DNA from: Bradymonas sp963697525 | GTDB lineage: Bacteria > Myxococcota_A > Bradymonadia > Bradymonadales > Bradymonadaceae | Direction of reading: 5' to 3' | Length of the DNA stretch: 64,000 nucleotides | Assembly (NCBI GenBank): GCA_963697525.1 | Contig: OY969087.1 | Span: 310,001-374,000 of the forward strand | Shown here: positions 25,629-34,884 of the stretch, piece after piece | How positions within the stretch are numbered: the first letter of the stretch is position 1 | Layout of the letters: each line of letters starts with the position of its first letter | Notes under the pieces: generated by a model | What the model was told of the DNA's origin: nothing | The model's database searches: none | The model's input: only the letters and a program-made list of their open reading frames with translations | Position numbers and translations under genes: made by a program

Positions 25629-25631
25629 CTT

Positions 25632-25738
25632 GTGCCACGACCACTTCCCAGCGCCCCCTCCAAACCCCTCGCCTACGCCCTGCTGCTCGTCTCGATGCTG
25701 CTGTGGGGCTCGGCGTTCTCGGGCATCCGCTACTCTGC
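25632..25738 (+). pseudogene. 5' remnant of EamA/DMT-family transporter gene
   Basis: From a GTG at 25632 the frame gives a Pro-rich start, then KPLAYALLLVSMLLWGSAF and SGIRYS. This is the first transmembrane helix and the WGSAF motif typical of EamA drug/metabolite transporters. Homology stops at about codon 36; the frame continues for 42 more codons of Pro/Arg-rich sequence antisense to the zincin gene. The remaining nine expected helices are absent. Confidence 0.65.
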
Positions 25739-25779
25739 AGGGCGCACTCTAGCGTTGCGCGCATGGCCATTGCCGCTGA

Positions 25780-26571
25780 CTACTCCCCGTCCCGCACCGC
25801 CTTCAGGTCCGCCTTGCAGGCGTCGTCGAAGTTCAGCCCGCCGCCATTGCCGCTCAGACGCTCTTTGAGCACGTCCATCAGCTTGGTGCCCTCGTAGGCC
25901 CAATACATCACGCATTGGTCGTTGTTGCAGTGGTGGCCGTGCTCGATGTCCTGGTGGTTGGATTGCTTGGGCGCGCCGTTGTCGACCAATCCAAGAACGT
26001 GGCCGACCTCGTGGGTCCAAATGGACTGCTCGGCGTATTTGCACAGTTGGTCACCGGTCAACACGCCCTGGCAGTGGTCCTGGATGGTCTTCTTGAAGAT
26101 GGCGATATTCTCGTTGCCCCAGGCCAGCCCCAGTACCTGTGATTGATCGGTATCCTGGTCGGAATGGCCGTCGACGAACATCACGTGCATCTTGATGGTA
26201 TTGTCGCCCACGTCCAGCGTATTGGACTGCGCGGCGAGCTTGTCGAGCTCGTCGAGGGTCCAGGCGTGGTCTGCGCCGCGCGAGACGATGGTTCCGTCGT
26301 GCACGGCCTCGACGCCGGCGGGCTTGTCGACCAGGGGCTTGATCTTGCCGATCATGCCCTGCTCGGCCGCGCTCATCGGCGCGTAGCCGTCGACCGAATC
26401 GACCTCGAAGACCAGACGGGTAAATTGGTCGCCCCGCAGATAGCTCTGGACGCGCGTGGGGCCGGTGCCGCCGAGATCGCCCGTCTTCGCAGCCCCATTG
26501 CTGTCGCCGCAGGCCGGGATGAGAAACGTGAGAAAAACGCCAATCGCAAGCCACTTCACTGAATTACGCAT
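25780..26571 (-). CDS. lipoprotein zinc metalloprotease (metzincin-like)
   Basis: 263 aa. The signal peptide ends in the lipobox IPAC, with Cys21 lipidated. The extended zinc motif HEVGHVLGLVDNG (HExxHxxGxxD) gives two His, the catalytic Glu and a third Asp/His-type ligand as in metzincins and related zincins. Downstream, EHGHHCNNDQCVMYW contains a Met in the position expected for a Met-turn. Probably an outer-membrane-anchored or periplasmic peptidase. The ATG at 26571 follows AGAGG very closely. The 122-bp gap upstream shows no gene. Confidence 0.85.
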   Translation of the reverse strand: MRNSVKWLAIGVFLTFLIPACGDSNGAAKTGDLGGTGPTRVQSYLRGDQFTRLVFEVDSVDGYAPMSAAEQGMIGKIKPLVDKPAGVEAVHDGTIVSRGADHAWTLDELDKLAAQSNTLDVGDNTIKMHVMFVDGHSDQDTDQSQVLGLAWGNENIAIFKKTIQDHCQGVLTGDQLCKYAEQSIWTHEVGHVLGLVDNGAPKQSNHQDIEHGHHCNNDQCVMYWAYEGTKLMDVLKERLSGNGGGLNFDDACKADLKAVRDGE

Positions 26572-26693
26572 AACCTCTAAGCGCCTTAAAAAGTTAGGTT
26601 ATCCCCCAAGCGAAAATCAGTATGGAAAAGACCCAAAGGCGTTGCAAATCAAAGAAGTGAAAAGGGGGAGAGGCGACGGCCTGCGTGCCGTCG

Positions 26694-27764
26694 TCAGCGC
26701 GCCAACAACATCTCGATCCGTTCGCGCACCGCGTCGAATTTGCGCACCAGATCCAGGGTCATCTGCGCATGTCCATGCGCATAGCCGTTGCCGATGAGCA
26801 GGTCGACGTCCTTGCCGACGCCCTCGCAGCCGAGCGCGGCTTTGGCGAAGCTGGTGGCCATATTGAAGAAGTAGACCTTGCCGCGGTCTCTGCAGGGAAG
26901 GATCGCCGCCATCTCGGTGTCGGCGACGTTGCAGGTGTTGATGACCACGTCGAAGAGCTCGCCGTCGATCATGTCGGTGACCAGATCGAGCACCTCGGCG
27001 GGCTTCTTGGCGTTGCCGCAGCGGAAATCGTCGACGATGCCGGCCTGTTTCATGGCCACGAGGTTGTCATCGCGAAGGTCGAAGCCAAAGACGTTGCCGC
27101 TTGCGCCGTCTTCGGACGATGCAAGCGCGTCGCGCGCGGCCGCCGCGCAGATCATACCCGATTTTCCCATGCCCAAAATGAGCACGCGCTTGGCGCCCTC
27201 GACCAGGCGTTTGGTCTGCGCCGGCGCGCCGCATACGTCCAAAGACGACAGCGCCAGGCGCTCGGCCATGTCCTCGGGCATGCGCACCAGCGGCGAGCTC
27301 GGCCACAGGTAGGCCGTGCCGGTGACGTCGACCTGGTCGGCGTCCAAGTACACCTTGTCGATGCTCTCCAGGTGAAGCGGCGTCAGCGTCAGGCTTACGA
27401 GCGTGGCGATCTTGTCGCCCACGGCGACCTCCACCGGCCCCTCGTAGTTCGGGCCGATCGCGCGCACCTCGCCCAAAAGCATGCCCCCGCTGCCGGTCAC
27501 GGGGTTCTGCATCTTGCCACGCTCATCCACGATCCCACGAATGCGCTCGCCGACGGCCGCCTCATCACGGCCCACCTCGCCGATGATCTGGTGGAAGCTC
27601 GCCGAATCCACGTTCAGCGTATGCACGTCGATGACGATCTCGTTGTCCCAGGCCGGCCCCTCATTATCCAGGCGCTTCGCCGCCTGCGGCAGCGCGCCCT
27701 TGGGCTCGACGACCCGGTGCAATCCGTACAAATGTCCACCACCACGAAAATCCATAACTTCCAT
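26694..27764 (-). CDS. kdd: L-erythro-3,5-diaminohexanoate dehydrogenase
   Basis: 356 aa, NAD(P)-dependent oxidative deamination step of lysine fermentation (3,5-diaminohexanoate to 5-amino-3-oxohexanoate). The N-terminus YGLHRVVEPKGALPQ and the GSGGMLLG and TLTPLHLE blocks are characteristic of Kdd. The Rossmann glycine motif is ILGMGKSGMIC. Two ATGs (27764, 27755) are both plausible; the second is better spaced from AGGG. A lysine 2,3-aminomutase gene lies at 50828, supporting the pathway. Other kam/kce genes are not in the window. A generic zinc-free alcohol dehydrogenase relative is the alternative. Confidence 0.85.
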   Translation of the reverse strand: MEVMDFRGGGHLYGLHRVVEPKGALPQAAKRLDNEGPAWDNEIVIDVHTLNVDSASFHQIIGEVGRDEAAVGERIRGIVDERGKMQNPVTGSGGMLLGEVRAIGPNYEGPVEVAVGDKIATLVSLTLTPLHLESIDKVYLDADQVDVTGTAYLWPSSPLVRMPEDMAERLALSSLDVCGAPAQTKRLVEGAKRVLILGMGKSGMICAAAARDALASSEDGASGNVFGFDLRDDNLVAMKQAGIVDDFRCGNAKKPAEVLDLVTDMIDGELFDVVINTCNVADTEMAAILPCRDRGKVYFFNMATSFAKAALGCEGVGKDVDLLIGNGYAHGHAQMTLDLVRKFDAVRERIEMLLAR

Positions 27765-27780
27765 CCCTGCTAAAAGCTCC

Positions 27781-27835
27781 TCACCCCACGGGGGAGGTGC
27801 CGAGCGTCGTTCGCGAGGCGGAGGGGGTCCCCAAT
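27781..27835. repeat. REP-like GC-rich hairpin region
   Basis: Between the uracil-DNA glycosylase stop and the dehydrogenase start is a compact run with CTCACCCCACGGGGGAGG and a following GGCGGAGGGGG segment, able to form short GC hairpins. It resembles dispersed extragenic palindromes in style; only one copy was seen here. Confidence 0.35.
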
Positions 27836-27851
27836 CACCCACCCAGCCTCA

Positions 27852-29048
27852 TCAAAGCCCCATCTTCTCCATCACCATCTGCAAATCGCTCCACGCCTTG
27901 CCCTTTTGCTGCGGGCTGCGCAGCAAGTACGCCGGGTGATACGTCGGCATCACCGGAATCCCCTCCCAGTCGTGCCACCGCCCGCGAAGCGCGCCCATCG
28001 ACTTGTCCTCGCCGGTCAAAAACTGCCCGGCGAACCGGCCAAGCGTGACGATGACGTCGGGGTCGATGGCCTCGAGCTGCTTGCGCAAAAACGGCGAGCA
28101 CTCCCGGATCTCGTCGGGGTGCGGGTCACGGTTGTTGGGCGGGCGGCACTTGATGACGTTGCAGATATAGACGTTGTTGCGCTTTAGCCCCATCGCCTCG
28201 ATCATCTTGTCGAGCAGATTGCCGGCCTTGCCCACAAACGGCTCGCCCTGCCGGTCCTCGTTGTAGCCCGGCGCTTCGCCGACGAAGACCAGCTTGGCCT
28301 CCGGGTCGCCCACCCCGAACGCGATATTGGTGCGGTGCTCGCACAGCCCGCAGCGGCGGCAGTCGCCCATGTAGTCGCGCAGAAAATCGAGCTTCTCCTT
28401 CTTGCTCATCTCAGAGGCGTCTTTCTCGGGCTTGGCCGCCTGGGGTGTGGGACGCGTCTTGCTGAGCTGGCCGGGGTTATAATCCGCCGGCGGCATCATG
28501 TCGTCGGCCTCGGGATAGAAGGCCTCATCGTAGTCGGGCGGGCCGTCGTTCACGGCAACCTCGGGCTTGGGTTCGGGCTTGGACTCGGGTTTGGACTCGG
28601 GTGTGGGCTCGGGCGCTTGGCCCGCGGCAAAGCGCTTGGTCGGCCGGCTGCCAAAGCTCTTCCACGGCGTCGACGGCGCGGATGTCTCGGGCGGGGCGGC
28701 CTCTTTTTGCTTGGTCGAGCCGAACGGCGGCGCTGCGGGCGTTGTCGGCTCGGGCTGGGTAGCGACGGGCCGCGCGGCCTCGGAGCGCGTGGCCTCGGAG
28801 CGCGTGGCCTCCCGGCCCGCCGCGGCCGCCTCCGGCGCCGCCTTGCGTGTTGTCGTTGTCGTCGGCGCCGCAAAGCTCCGCTTGACCCGCTCCAACTGCG
28901 CCTTCTCCCGCGCCTTCTTCTTCGCCTCGAACGCCGCGCGCTCATCGGCCGGCGCGGGCACGCTGCCGACCGCCCCGCTGGCCTTCTGCCAGCGCAAATG
29001 ATTCTTCAGGTCGCGCACCACCCGATACAGCTCAGCTCGTCTGCTCAT
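27852..29048 (-). CDS. family 4 uracil-DNA glycosylase
   Basis: 398 aa. Residues 1-60 form a charged helix. Residues 60-200 are a Pro/Ala/Glu/Lys-rich disordered linker with SKPEPKP-type repeats. The C-terminal 200 residues are a 4Fe-4S uracil-DNA glycosylase: CRRCGLC (two cluster Cys), GEAPGYNEDRQGEPFVG (motif A), CNVIKCRPPNNRDP and PTYHPAYLLR (motif B). It excises uracil from DNA. The ATG at 29048 overlaps the coaBC stop by 4 bp (ATGA). The frame extends far upstream antisense-free inside coaBC, but that part is out-of-frame coaBC sequence. Confidence 0.92.
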   Translation of the reverse strand: MSRRAELYRVVRDLKNHLRWQKASGAVGSVPAPADERAAFEAKKKAREKAQLERVKRSFAAPTTTTTRKAAPEAAAAGREATRSEATRSEAARPVATQPEPTTPAAPPFGSTKQKEAAPPETSAPSTPWKSFGSRPTKRFAAGQAPEPTPESKPESKPEPKPEVAVNDGPPDYDEAFYPEADDMMPPADYNPGQLSKTRPTPQAAKPEKDASEMSKKEKLDFLRDYMGDCRRCGLCEHRTNIAFGVGDPEAKLVFVGEAPGYNEDRQGEPFVGKAGNLLDKMIEAMGLKRNNVYICNVIKCRPPNNRDPHPDEIRECSPFLRKQLEAIDPDVIVTLGRFAGQFLTGEDKSMGALRGRWHDWEGIPVMPTYHPAYLLRSPQQKGKAWSDLQMVMEKMGL

Positions 29049-30262
29049 GACTCCTCCCGGGTGGCCCCGTGCATGCCGACTAGTTCGACGGCCTCGCGCC
29101 AGATATCCGCGGCGAGGTCCTCCTTGGACGCGGGACCGTACTCGGTGACGCGCTCCTCGGAGATCACGGCGATCTGCGACTCCTCGGCGCCAAACGCCGA
29201 CTTCGCCCCGCCGATCTGATTGGCGACCATCATGTGAGCGCCCTTGCGCTCGCGCTTTTTCTTGCCGCGCTCGATGACGTCGTGGCTCTCGGCCGCAAAG
29301 CCGATGATGAACGGGCCGTCCTCGACCGCGCCGTATTTTTCGCCCAGTTCCGCCAGGATATCGGGGTTTCGCTCCAACTCCAGCGCGTCGGCCATCTGAC
29401 CCTTCTCGACCTTGGTCTGCGAGGCCTGCCGCGGCCGAAAATCGGCCACCGCGGCGACCATGCACACGAAGTCGGCGCTGTCGGCGCGGGCCATCACCGC
29501 CTCGTGCATCTGCAAGGCGCTGGTCACCGCCACCCGCTCGACGCCCGACGGCGCCTCCAGCGCGGTCGGCCCGCTGACCAACACGACCTTCGCGCCCAAA
29601 ATCCACGCCGCCCGCGCCAGCGCATAGCCCATGCGTCCGCTGGACGGATTGGAGATAAACCGCGCCGGATCGATCTGCTCGCGCGTCGGCCCGGCGCTGA
29701 CGACCACCGTCTTGCCCGCCAGCGGCTTGGGCGCGACCACCCGGTCGACCATATCCAAGATCACCGGCGGGTCGGGCAGCCGTCCGGGACCCACCTCCTT
29801 GCAGGCGAGCTCGCCGGAGTCGGGCTCGATGACCCGATAGCCGGCGTCTGCGCGCAAAATCTCCAGATTGCGCTGCACCAGCGGGTGGTACCACATCTGG
29901 GTGTTCATCGACGGCGCGACCACCACCGGGGCGCGCGTCGCCAGCAGCACCGTGGTCAGCAAATCATCGGCCAACCCGCCCGCCATGCGCCCGATCACGT
30001 CGGCCGTCGCCGGCGCCACCAGCACCACATCGGCCCAGCGCGCCAGGTCGATGTGGCCGATCTCCGACTCGTAGGTCGCGTCGAAGATCTCGGTGCCCAC
30101 CGGATGCTCGGTCAAGATCTGCAGCGTCAGCGGGCGCACGAACTCCTGGGCGCCCGCGGTCATCACCGCGCGCACCTCGTCGCCGCGCTTCTTGAACGCG
30201 CGCACCAACTCGCACGCCTTGTAGGCGGCGATCCCTCCGGTGATTCCGATGAGGATGTTCAT
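29045..30262 (-). CDS. coaBC: phosphopantothenoylcysteine decarboxylase / phosphopantothenate-cysteine ligase
   Basis: 405-aa bifunctional coenzyme A biosynthesis enzyme. The N-terminal flavoprotein decarboxylase starts NILIGITGGIAAYKAC and has the PSMNTQMWYHP substrate-binding clamp. The C-terminal CoaB ligase has SAGPTREQIDPARFISN and a lysine-rich loop GKKKRERKGAHMMVANQI. The start at 30262 places the first strand correctly; the longer frame to 30313 is unsupported. It is coupled with the uracil-DNA glycosylase gene downstream. The upstream gap to 30457 holds no recognisable gene. Confidence 0.96.
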   Translation of the reverse strand: MNILIGITGGIAAYKACELVRAFKKRGDEVRAVMTAGAQEFVRPLTLQILTEHPVGTEIFDATYESEIGHIDLARWADVVLVAPATADVIGRMAGGLADDLLTTVLLATRAPVVVAPSMNTQMWYHPLVQRNLEILRADAGYRVIEPDSGELACKEVGPGRLPDPPVILDMVDRVVAPKPLAGKTVVVSAGPTREQIDPARFISNPSSGRMGYALARAAWILGAKVVLVSGPTALEAPSGVERVAVTSALQMHEAVMARADSADFVCMVAAVADFRPRQASQTKVEKGQMADALELERNPDILAELGEKYGAVEDGPFIIGFAAESHDVIERGKKKRERKGAHMMVANQIGGAKSAFGAEESQIAVISEERVTEYGPASKEDLAADIWREAVELVGMHGATREES

Positions 30263-30457
30263 GGGGTGTGCGCGTTTCGAGTGGTTGTCGTTAGGTGTCG
30301 CGTGTCGGCTCAATCAAATTAGCACGGCCCAATGCGCTTGCTGACCTCAAAATCCCGGGCCAAGGCCGCGGGGCTGCACCGGCGCGGGCTCCGCGGGCAG
30401 CAAGCAGCCGCTCCGCATCACATGGTCAGAAATATGATCGATGTTTGGGGTGCCAGG

Positions 30458-31063
30458 TCAGTCGACCAACTCCAAATACTCCAACAACGCCCACAGCATT
30501 CTACCAGTCGCGCCCCAGATAACATGCCCTTCGTAGTCGAAAAAGTGAATCGGGTAGGTCTCGCCGCGAAACTCGCGGTTCTCTACGCGGTGATTCGCCG
30601 GGTCGGCCAGAGCGCTCAGCGGGGCGCGGAACAGCAGGTGGATCTCGTCGGGGTTGCTCACCAGATCGGCGTCGTGATCGTACTCGCCCACAAAGGCGGT
30701 GACCTGGAAGCCGGTGATGGTGGGCATGCGCGTCAGCGCGCCGTACACGTGGACCGAGGAGGGTTCGAGGGCGATCTCCTCGTAGGTCTCGCGCAGCGCC
30801 GTCTCCACCAGGGAGTCGTCCTCGGGCTCGCGGCGCCCGCCGGGAAAGCTGACCTCCCCGGAGTGGTTGCGCAGCTCGTGGGAGCGCTGGGTGAACAGCA
30901 CGTACAGCTCGCCGTCGTGCTCCGACAGCGGCACGAGCACCGCCGAGGCCGACAGGTCGCGGTGAGCGAAGTCGCGCGCCCGCTTCCACGTGCTGCGCGG
31001 CGTATTGCTCAATCGCTCCAGCCGGCGGCGCACGTCCCTGGGGTTGTAGAGATCGACTGCCAT
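30458..31063 (-). CDS. CoA pyrophosphatase-type NUDIX hydrolase
   Basis: 201 aa. The NUDIX box FPGGRREPEDDSLVETALRE... TYEEIAL has the CoAse-type spacing with ALRETYEE supplying the metal-binding Glu residues. The preceding SASAVLVPLSEHDGELYVLFTQRS and HSGEVSFPGG match the CoA-hydrolase signature. It likely hydrolyses CoA or oxidised CoA to phosphopantetheine and ADP. The start at 31063 (MAVDLYNPRDV) fits the family; upstream extension overlaps the DUF296 gene. It starts 8 bp after that gene, so they probably share a transcript. Confidence 0.88.
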   Translation of the reverse strand: MAVDLYNPRDVRRRLERLSNTPRSTWKRARDFAHRDLSASAVLVPLSEHDGELYVLFTQRSHELRNHSGEVSFPGGRREPEDDSLVETALRETYEEIALEPSSVHVYGALTRMPTITGFQVTAFVGEYDHDADLVSNPDEIHLLFRAPLSALADPANHRVENREFRGETYPIHFFDYEGHVIWGATGRMLWALLEYLELVD

Positions 31064-31070
31064 TGCGCCG

Positions 31071-31955
31071 TCACCGTCCGATGATCGCCTTGAACACGCG
31101 CCGTCCGTCCTCCTCACGATCGAACTCCACGTCGACGATGTCCAGCGACAACTTGCGAATCCGCCCGCGCGGCAGGCGCACATGGGCGAACTCGCCGTCC
31201 TCGACCTTCATGACCCGGCAGCGGCCCAGCTTGGGGTGCTCGAGGATGTCGCCAGCTTCCATCAGCGGCTCCTCCATGTCGACGCTGGCATAGATGTCCT
31301 CGGCGCTGGGTTTTTCGCCGGTCGCGCGCGACGCGCTGGGGGCGGCGGCCTCGCCGGGGGCGTTGCTCTCCTCGACGGCGTCTTTCCAGGACATGCCCTT
31401 GCCGGCGATGGGCGTTCGCTGCGGCTCGGCGGGCGCGGCGCGCTCGGGCACCGGCTCCGGCGAGCGCGGCGCCGCGGGCTTCTCGACGGCGGGCTCGGGC
31501 TTGGCCTCGGTGCGCCGGATGGTTCGGATATTGAGCCGGCCGGTGTCGGCGTCCAGGCGGCGCTCGATGGCCAGGTCCTCGAAGACCTCGAGGACGAATT
31601 CGCACGAGATTGCCCGCCCCGAGCGAAGCTGGCCGGAGACGAATTGCGCCCCCGCCGGACCCATCACGCTCATCAGCCCCTCGAGGCGAAGCACCACCGC
31701 ATCGCCCAGCCGCGACACGTTGCCGCTCAGGGAGATGAGGTCGAAGGTGCCCTCGCCGGCAAACGCGGTCTGGTAGTCGCCTTGCTCGGGGTCGAACCGG
31801 GCGATCTCGACCTCGCTGAGCGCGCCGATGGCTTCGATGCGCCCGGCGCGTACGTCGTGCTCCTCACAGAGATTGCTGATGACCTCGACGAGCTCTTCGC
31901 CGTCTTCAATCCGCCCCACCAGGCGGCGTGTACGTGTTGTTTCCTGAAATATCAC
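31071..31955 (-). CDS. PPC/DUF296-domain protein with C-terminal beta domain
   Basis: 294 aa from a GTG at 31955. Residues 1-135 match the PPC/DUF296 fold (plant AT-hook proteins and bacterial relatives): GRIEDGEELVEVI, AIGALSEVEIARFD, GNVS...LRLEGLMSV. A Pro/Ala/Glu linker of about 70 residues follows. The C-terminal 80 residues begin DILEHPKLGRCRVMKVEDG, a small beta domain reminiscent of CarD/KOW-type modules. It could be DNA or nucleotide binding; role unknown. AAGGA lies 11 bases upstream, rather far. Confidence 0.75.
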   Translation of the reverse strand: MIFQETTRTRRLVGRIEDGEELVEVISNLCEEHDVRAGRIEAIGALSEVEIARFDPEQGDYQTAFAGEGTFDLISLSGNVSRLGDAVVLRLEGLMSVMGPAGAQFVSGQLRSGRAISCEFVLEVFEDLAIERRLDADTGRLNIRTIRRTEAKPEPAVEKPAAPRSPEPVPERAAPAEPQRTPIAGKGMSWKDAVEESNAPGEAAAPSASRATGEKPSAEDIYASVDMEEPLMEAGDILEHPKLGRCRVMKVEDGEFAHVRLPRGRIRKLSLDIVDVEFDREEDGRRVFKAIIGR

Positions 31956-32060
31956 AGTCGGTTTCGGGTCCTTAGAAATGAAAGTCAGTGCGGCAGTCCT
32001 GAATGGAGACCAGGTGGTGGGCAAACTTGCACACACCGGCGCGCCAATTCAACCAGCATT

Positions 32061-33032
<972 letters not shown>

Positions 33033-33034
33033 CC

Positions 33035-34810
33035 CTACTCCTCACGGACGTCGGTCGGCATACTTTCGTCGGATCGGTCGGCGGGCGCCACCGACCCATT
33101 CTTCGGGTGGGCTTCGTAGCGGTGGGCCTTGTCCCAGCGCGTCAAGATGTCCTGGACCGCCCGGTCGGGCGTGGGCGCGAAGCGCTCCTCGCCGAGCTCG
33201 CCGCGCAGCCCCGAGCGGCGCAGCGTGTCGCGCACCTGCCCCTTGGCGCCGGCGATATGCAACTCCACCCCGCGCTCCTCGAGGGCGTCGATCACGTCGG
33301 TGAGCATGCCCGCCGAGGTCGTGTCCAGGTCGTTGACCCCGGTGGCGTCGATGATCAGCGCCTTGAACCCGTCGCCGTTGGGCTTGTGATCTTCGAGCAG
33401 CTTGGTCTTGATATGCTCGGCGTTGGCAAACGACAGGGAGGCGTCGACGCGCAGGATGTAGATCCCCTTGATGGGCTCGGCCTCGGGGTTGCGCTCCAGG
33501 CTGCGAAACTCGGTGGTGCCCGGGATATGGCCCAGCTCGGGCACGTTCGGCAGGCTGATGCGATACAGGATGGAGATCACCGACGCGCCGATGCCGATGA
33601 GAATCCCCTCCTGAATGCCCAGGACCATCACACAGATGAAGGTGACCAGCGCGATGAACCCATCGCGCTTCTTGGTCTTGACCAGGTAGCGCAGCTCCTC
33701 GACGTCGATCAACCCGATGGCCGCCACCATGATGATCGCCCCCAGCACCGGGATCGGCAGGTAGTAGAACACCGGCGTGAGCAAGAGCAGCGTCAGGCCG
33801 ATGACGCCGGCGGCGATGACGTTGCTCAACGCCGTCTTGGCCCCGGCGCTCTCGTTGACCGCGCTTCGCGAGAAGCTGCCCGAGACGGGCAGGCCCTGGA
33901 AGAGACTTCCCATGGTGTTGGCCGCGCCGATGGCCACCAACTCGCGGTTGGCGTCGACGCTGTAGCCGTTTCGGCTGGCGAACACTCGCCCCAGCGACAT
34001 GATCACGGTGCACTGCTCGAAGGCGATCGTCGCTGCCGTGGGCACCAGGTGGTGCACGTTTTTCAAGGTGATCGGCGGGATCTTGAAGGAGGGCAGCCCC
34101 TGGGGAATTTTGCCCACCACGGCCAGCCCATCGGCGTGCAAGTTGAAGAAGTAGGCCGCGCCGATGCCCAGGAGCACGACCACCAACTGCGACGGCGCCG
34201 ACGGATTCCAGCGCCGAAACCCCAGCAGCACCAACAGGGACACTGCCCCGACGATCAACGCCGGGAGCTGAGTCTGCGACAGGTGGGTGACCGTCTCGCG
34301 CAACAGCACGTACACGTTGGTCGTATGCGGCAGGTCGAAGCCCAGCAGGGCCCCAAACTGGCTGGCGGCGATAATCAGCGTCGCCGCCGTCACGAAGCCG
34401 ACGATGACCGGTCGGGACAAAAAGTTGACCACGAAGCCCAGGCGGAACACGCCCATCGAGATCTGGACGATCCCCACCATCAGCGGCACCAGGGCGGCCA
34501 GCGCGATGTACTGGGCGCTGTTGGGCTCGGCGAGCCTGCTCACCCCGGCCGCCATGATCAGCAGGCTGATCGCCACCGGGCCGGTGGCCACATGGCGCGA
34601 GGTGGTCAACAGCGGAAAGATGATGAGCGGGATGAGCGAGGCGTACAGCCCGTAGATCGCCGGCACGCCCGCCAACAACGCGTAGGCCATACCCTGCGGG
34701 ATGAGCATGATCCCCACGGTCAACCCGGCGACCAGGTCGCCGCGCAACTTGTCGGTGTCGTACTCCGGCAGCCATCGCAGGGCTGGCACGATCTGGGCGA
34801 GGCGTTCCAC
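33035..34810 (-). CDS. SulP-family anion transporter with STAS domain
   Basis: 591 aa from a GTG at 34810. The N-terminal SulP core begins LRGDLVAGLTVGIMLIPQGMAYALLAG (the first half is the SulP signature) followed by about ten more membrane helices. Residues 440-560 form a cytoplasmic STAS domain (ILRVDASLSFANAEHIK, LIIDATGVNDLDTTSAGML). It transports sulfate, bicarbonate or another inorganic anion across the inner membrane; which one cannot be told. It is followed within 2 bp by a sigma-54 activator gene, suggesting co-transcription. Confidence 0.93.
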   Translation of the reverse strand: MERLAQIVPALRWLPEYDTDKLRGDLVAGLTVGIMLIPQGMAYALLAGVPAIYGLYASLIPLIIFPLLTTSRHVATGPVAISLLIMAAGVSRLAEPNSAQYIALAALVPLMVGIVQISMGVFRLGFVVNFLSRPVIVGFVTAATLIIAASQFGALLGFDLPHTTNVYVLLRETVTHLSQTQLPALIVGAVSLLVLLGFRRWNPSAPSQLVVVLLGIGAAYFFNLHADGLAVVGKIPQGLPSFKIPPITLKNVHHLVPTAATIAFEQCTVIMSLGRVFASRNGYSVDANRELVAIGAANTMGSLFQGLPVSGSFSRSAVNESAGAKTALSNVIAAGVIGLTLLLLTPVFYYLPIPVLGAIIMVAAIGLIDVEELRYLVKTKKRDGFIALVTFICVMVLGIQEGILIGIGASVISILYRISLPNVPELGHIPGTTEFRSLERNPEAEPIKGIYILRVDASLSFANAEHIKTKLLEDHKPNGDGFKALIIDATGVNDLDTTSAGMLTDVIDALEERGVELHIAGAKGQVRDTLRRSGLRGELGEERFAPTPDRAVQDILTRWDKAHRYEAHPKNGSVAPADRSDESMPTDVREE

Positions 34811-34884
34811 GAAAACCAGTCATTGGACGTCGCACGCCGTCGATGGGGCGGCGCACGGCCACGGGCCGGCGCGCGTCGCGTCCT

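Noticed and set aside
29049..29894. N-terminal extension of the uracil-DNA glycosylase frame
   Set aside because: The extension is out-of-frame sequence inside coaBC; the ATGA overlap at 29045-29048 gives a natural start.
31956..32060. Sigma-54 (-24/-12) promoter before the DUF296 gene
   Set aside because: A TGGC...TGC pair on the minus strand has the wrong GG-to-GC spacing (13 and not 10 bases).
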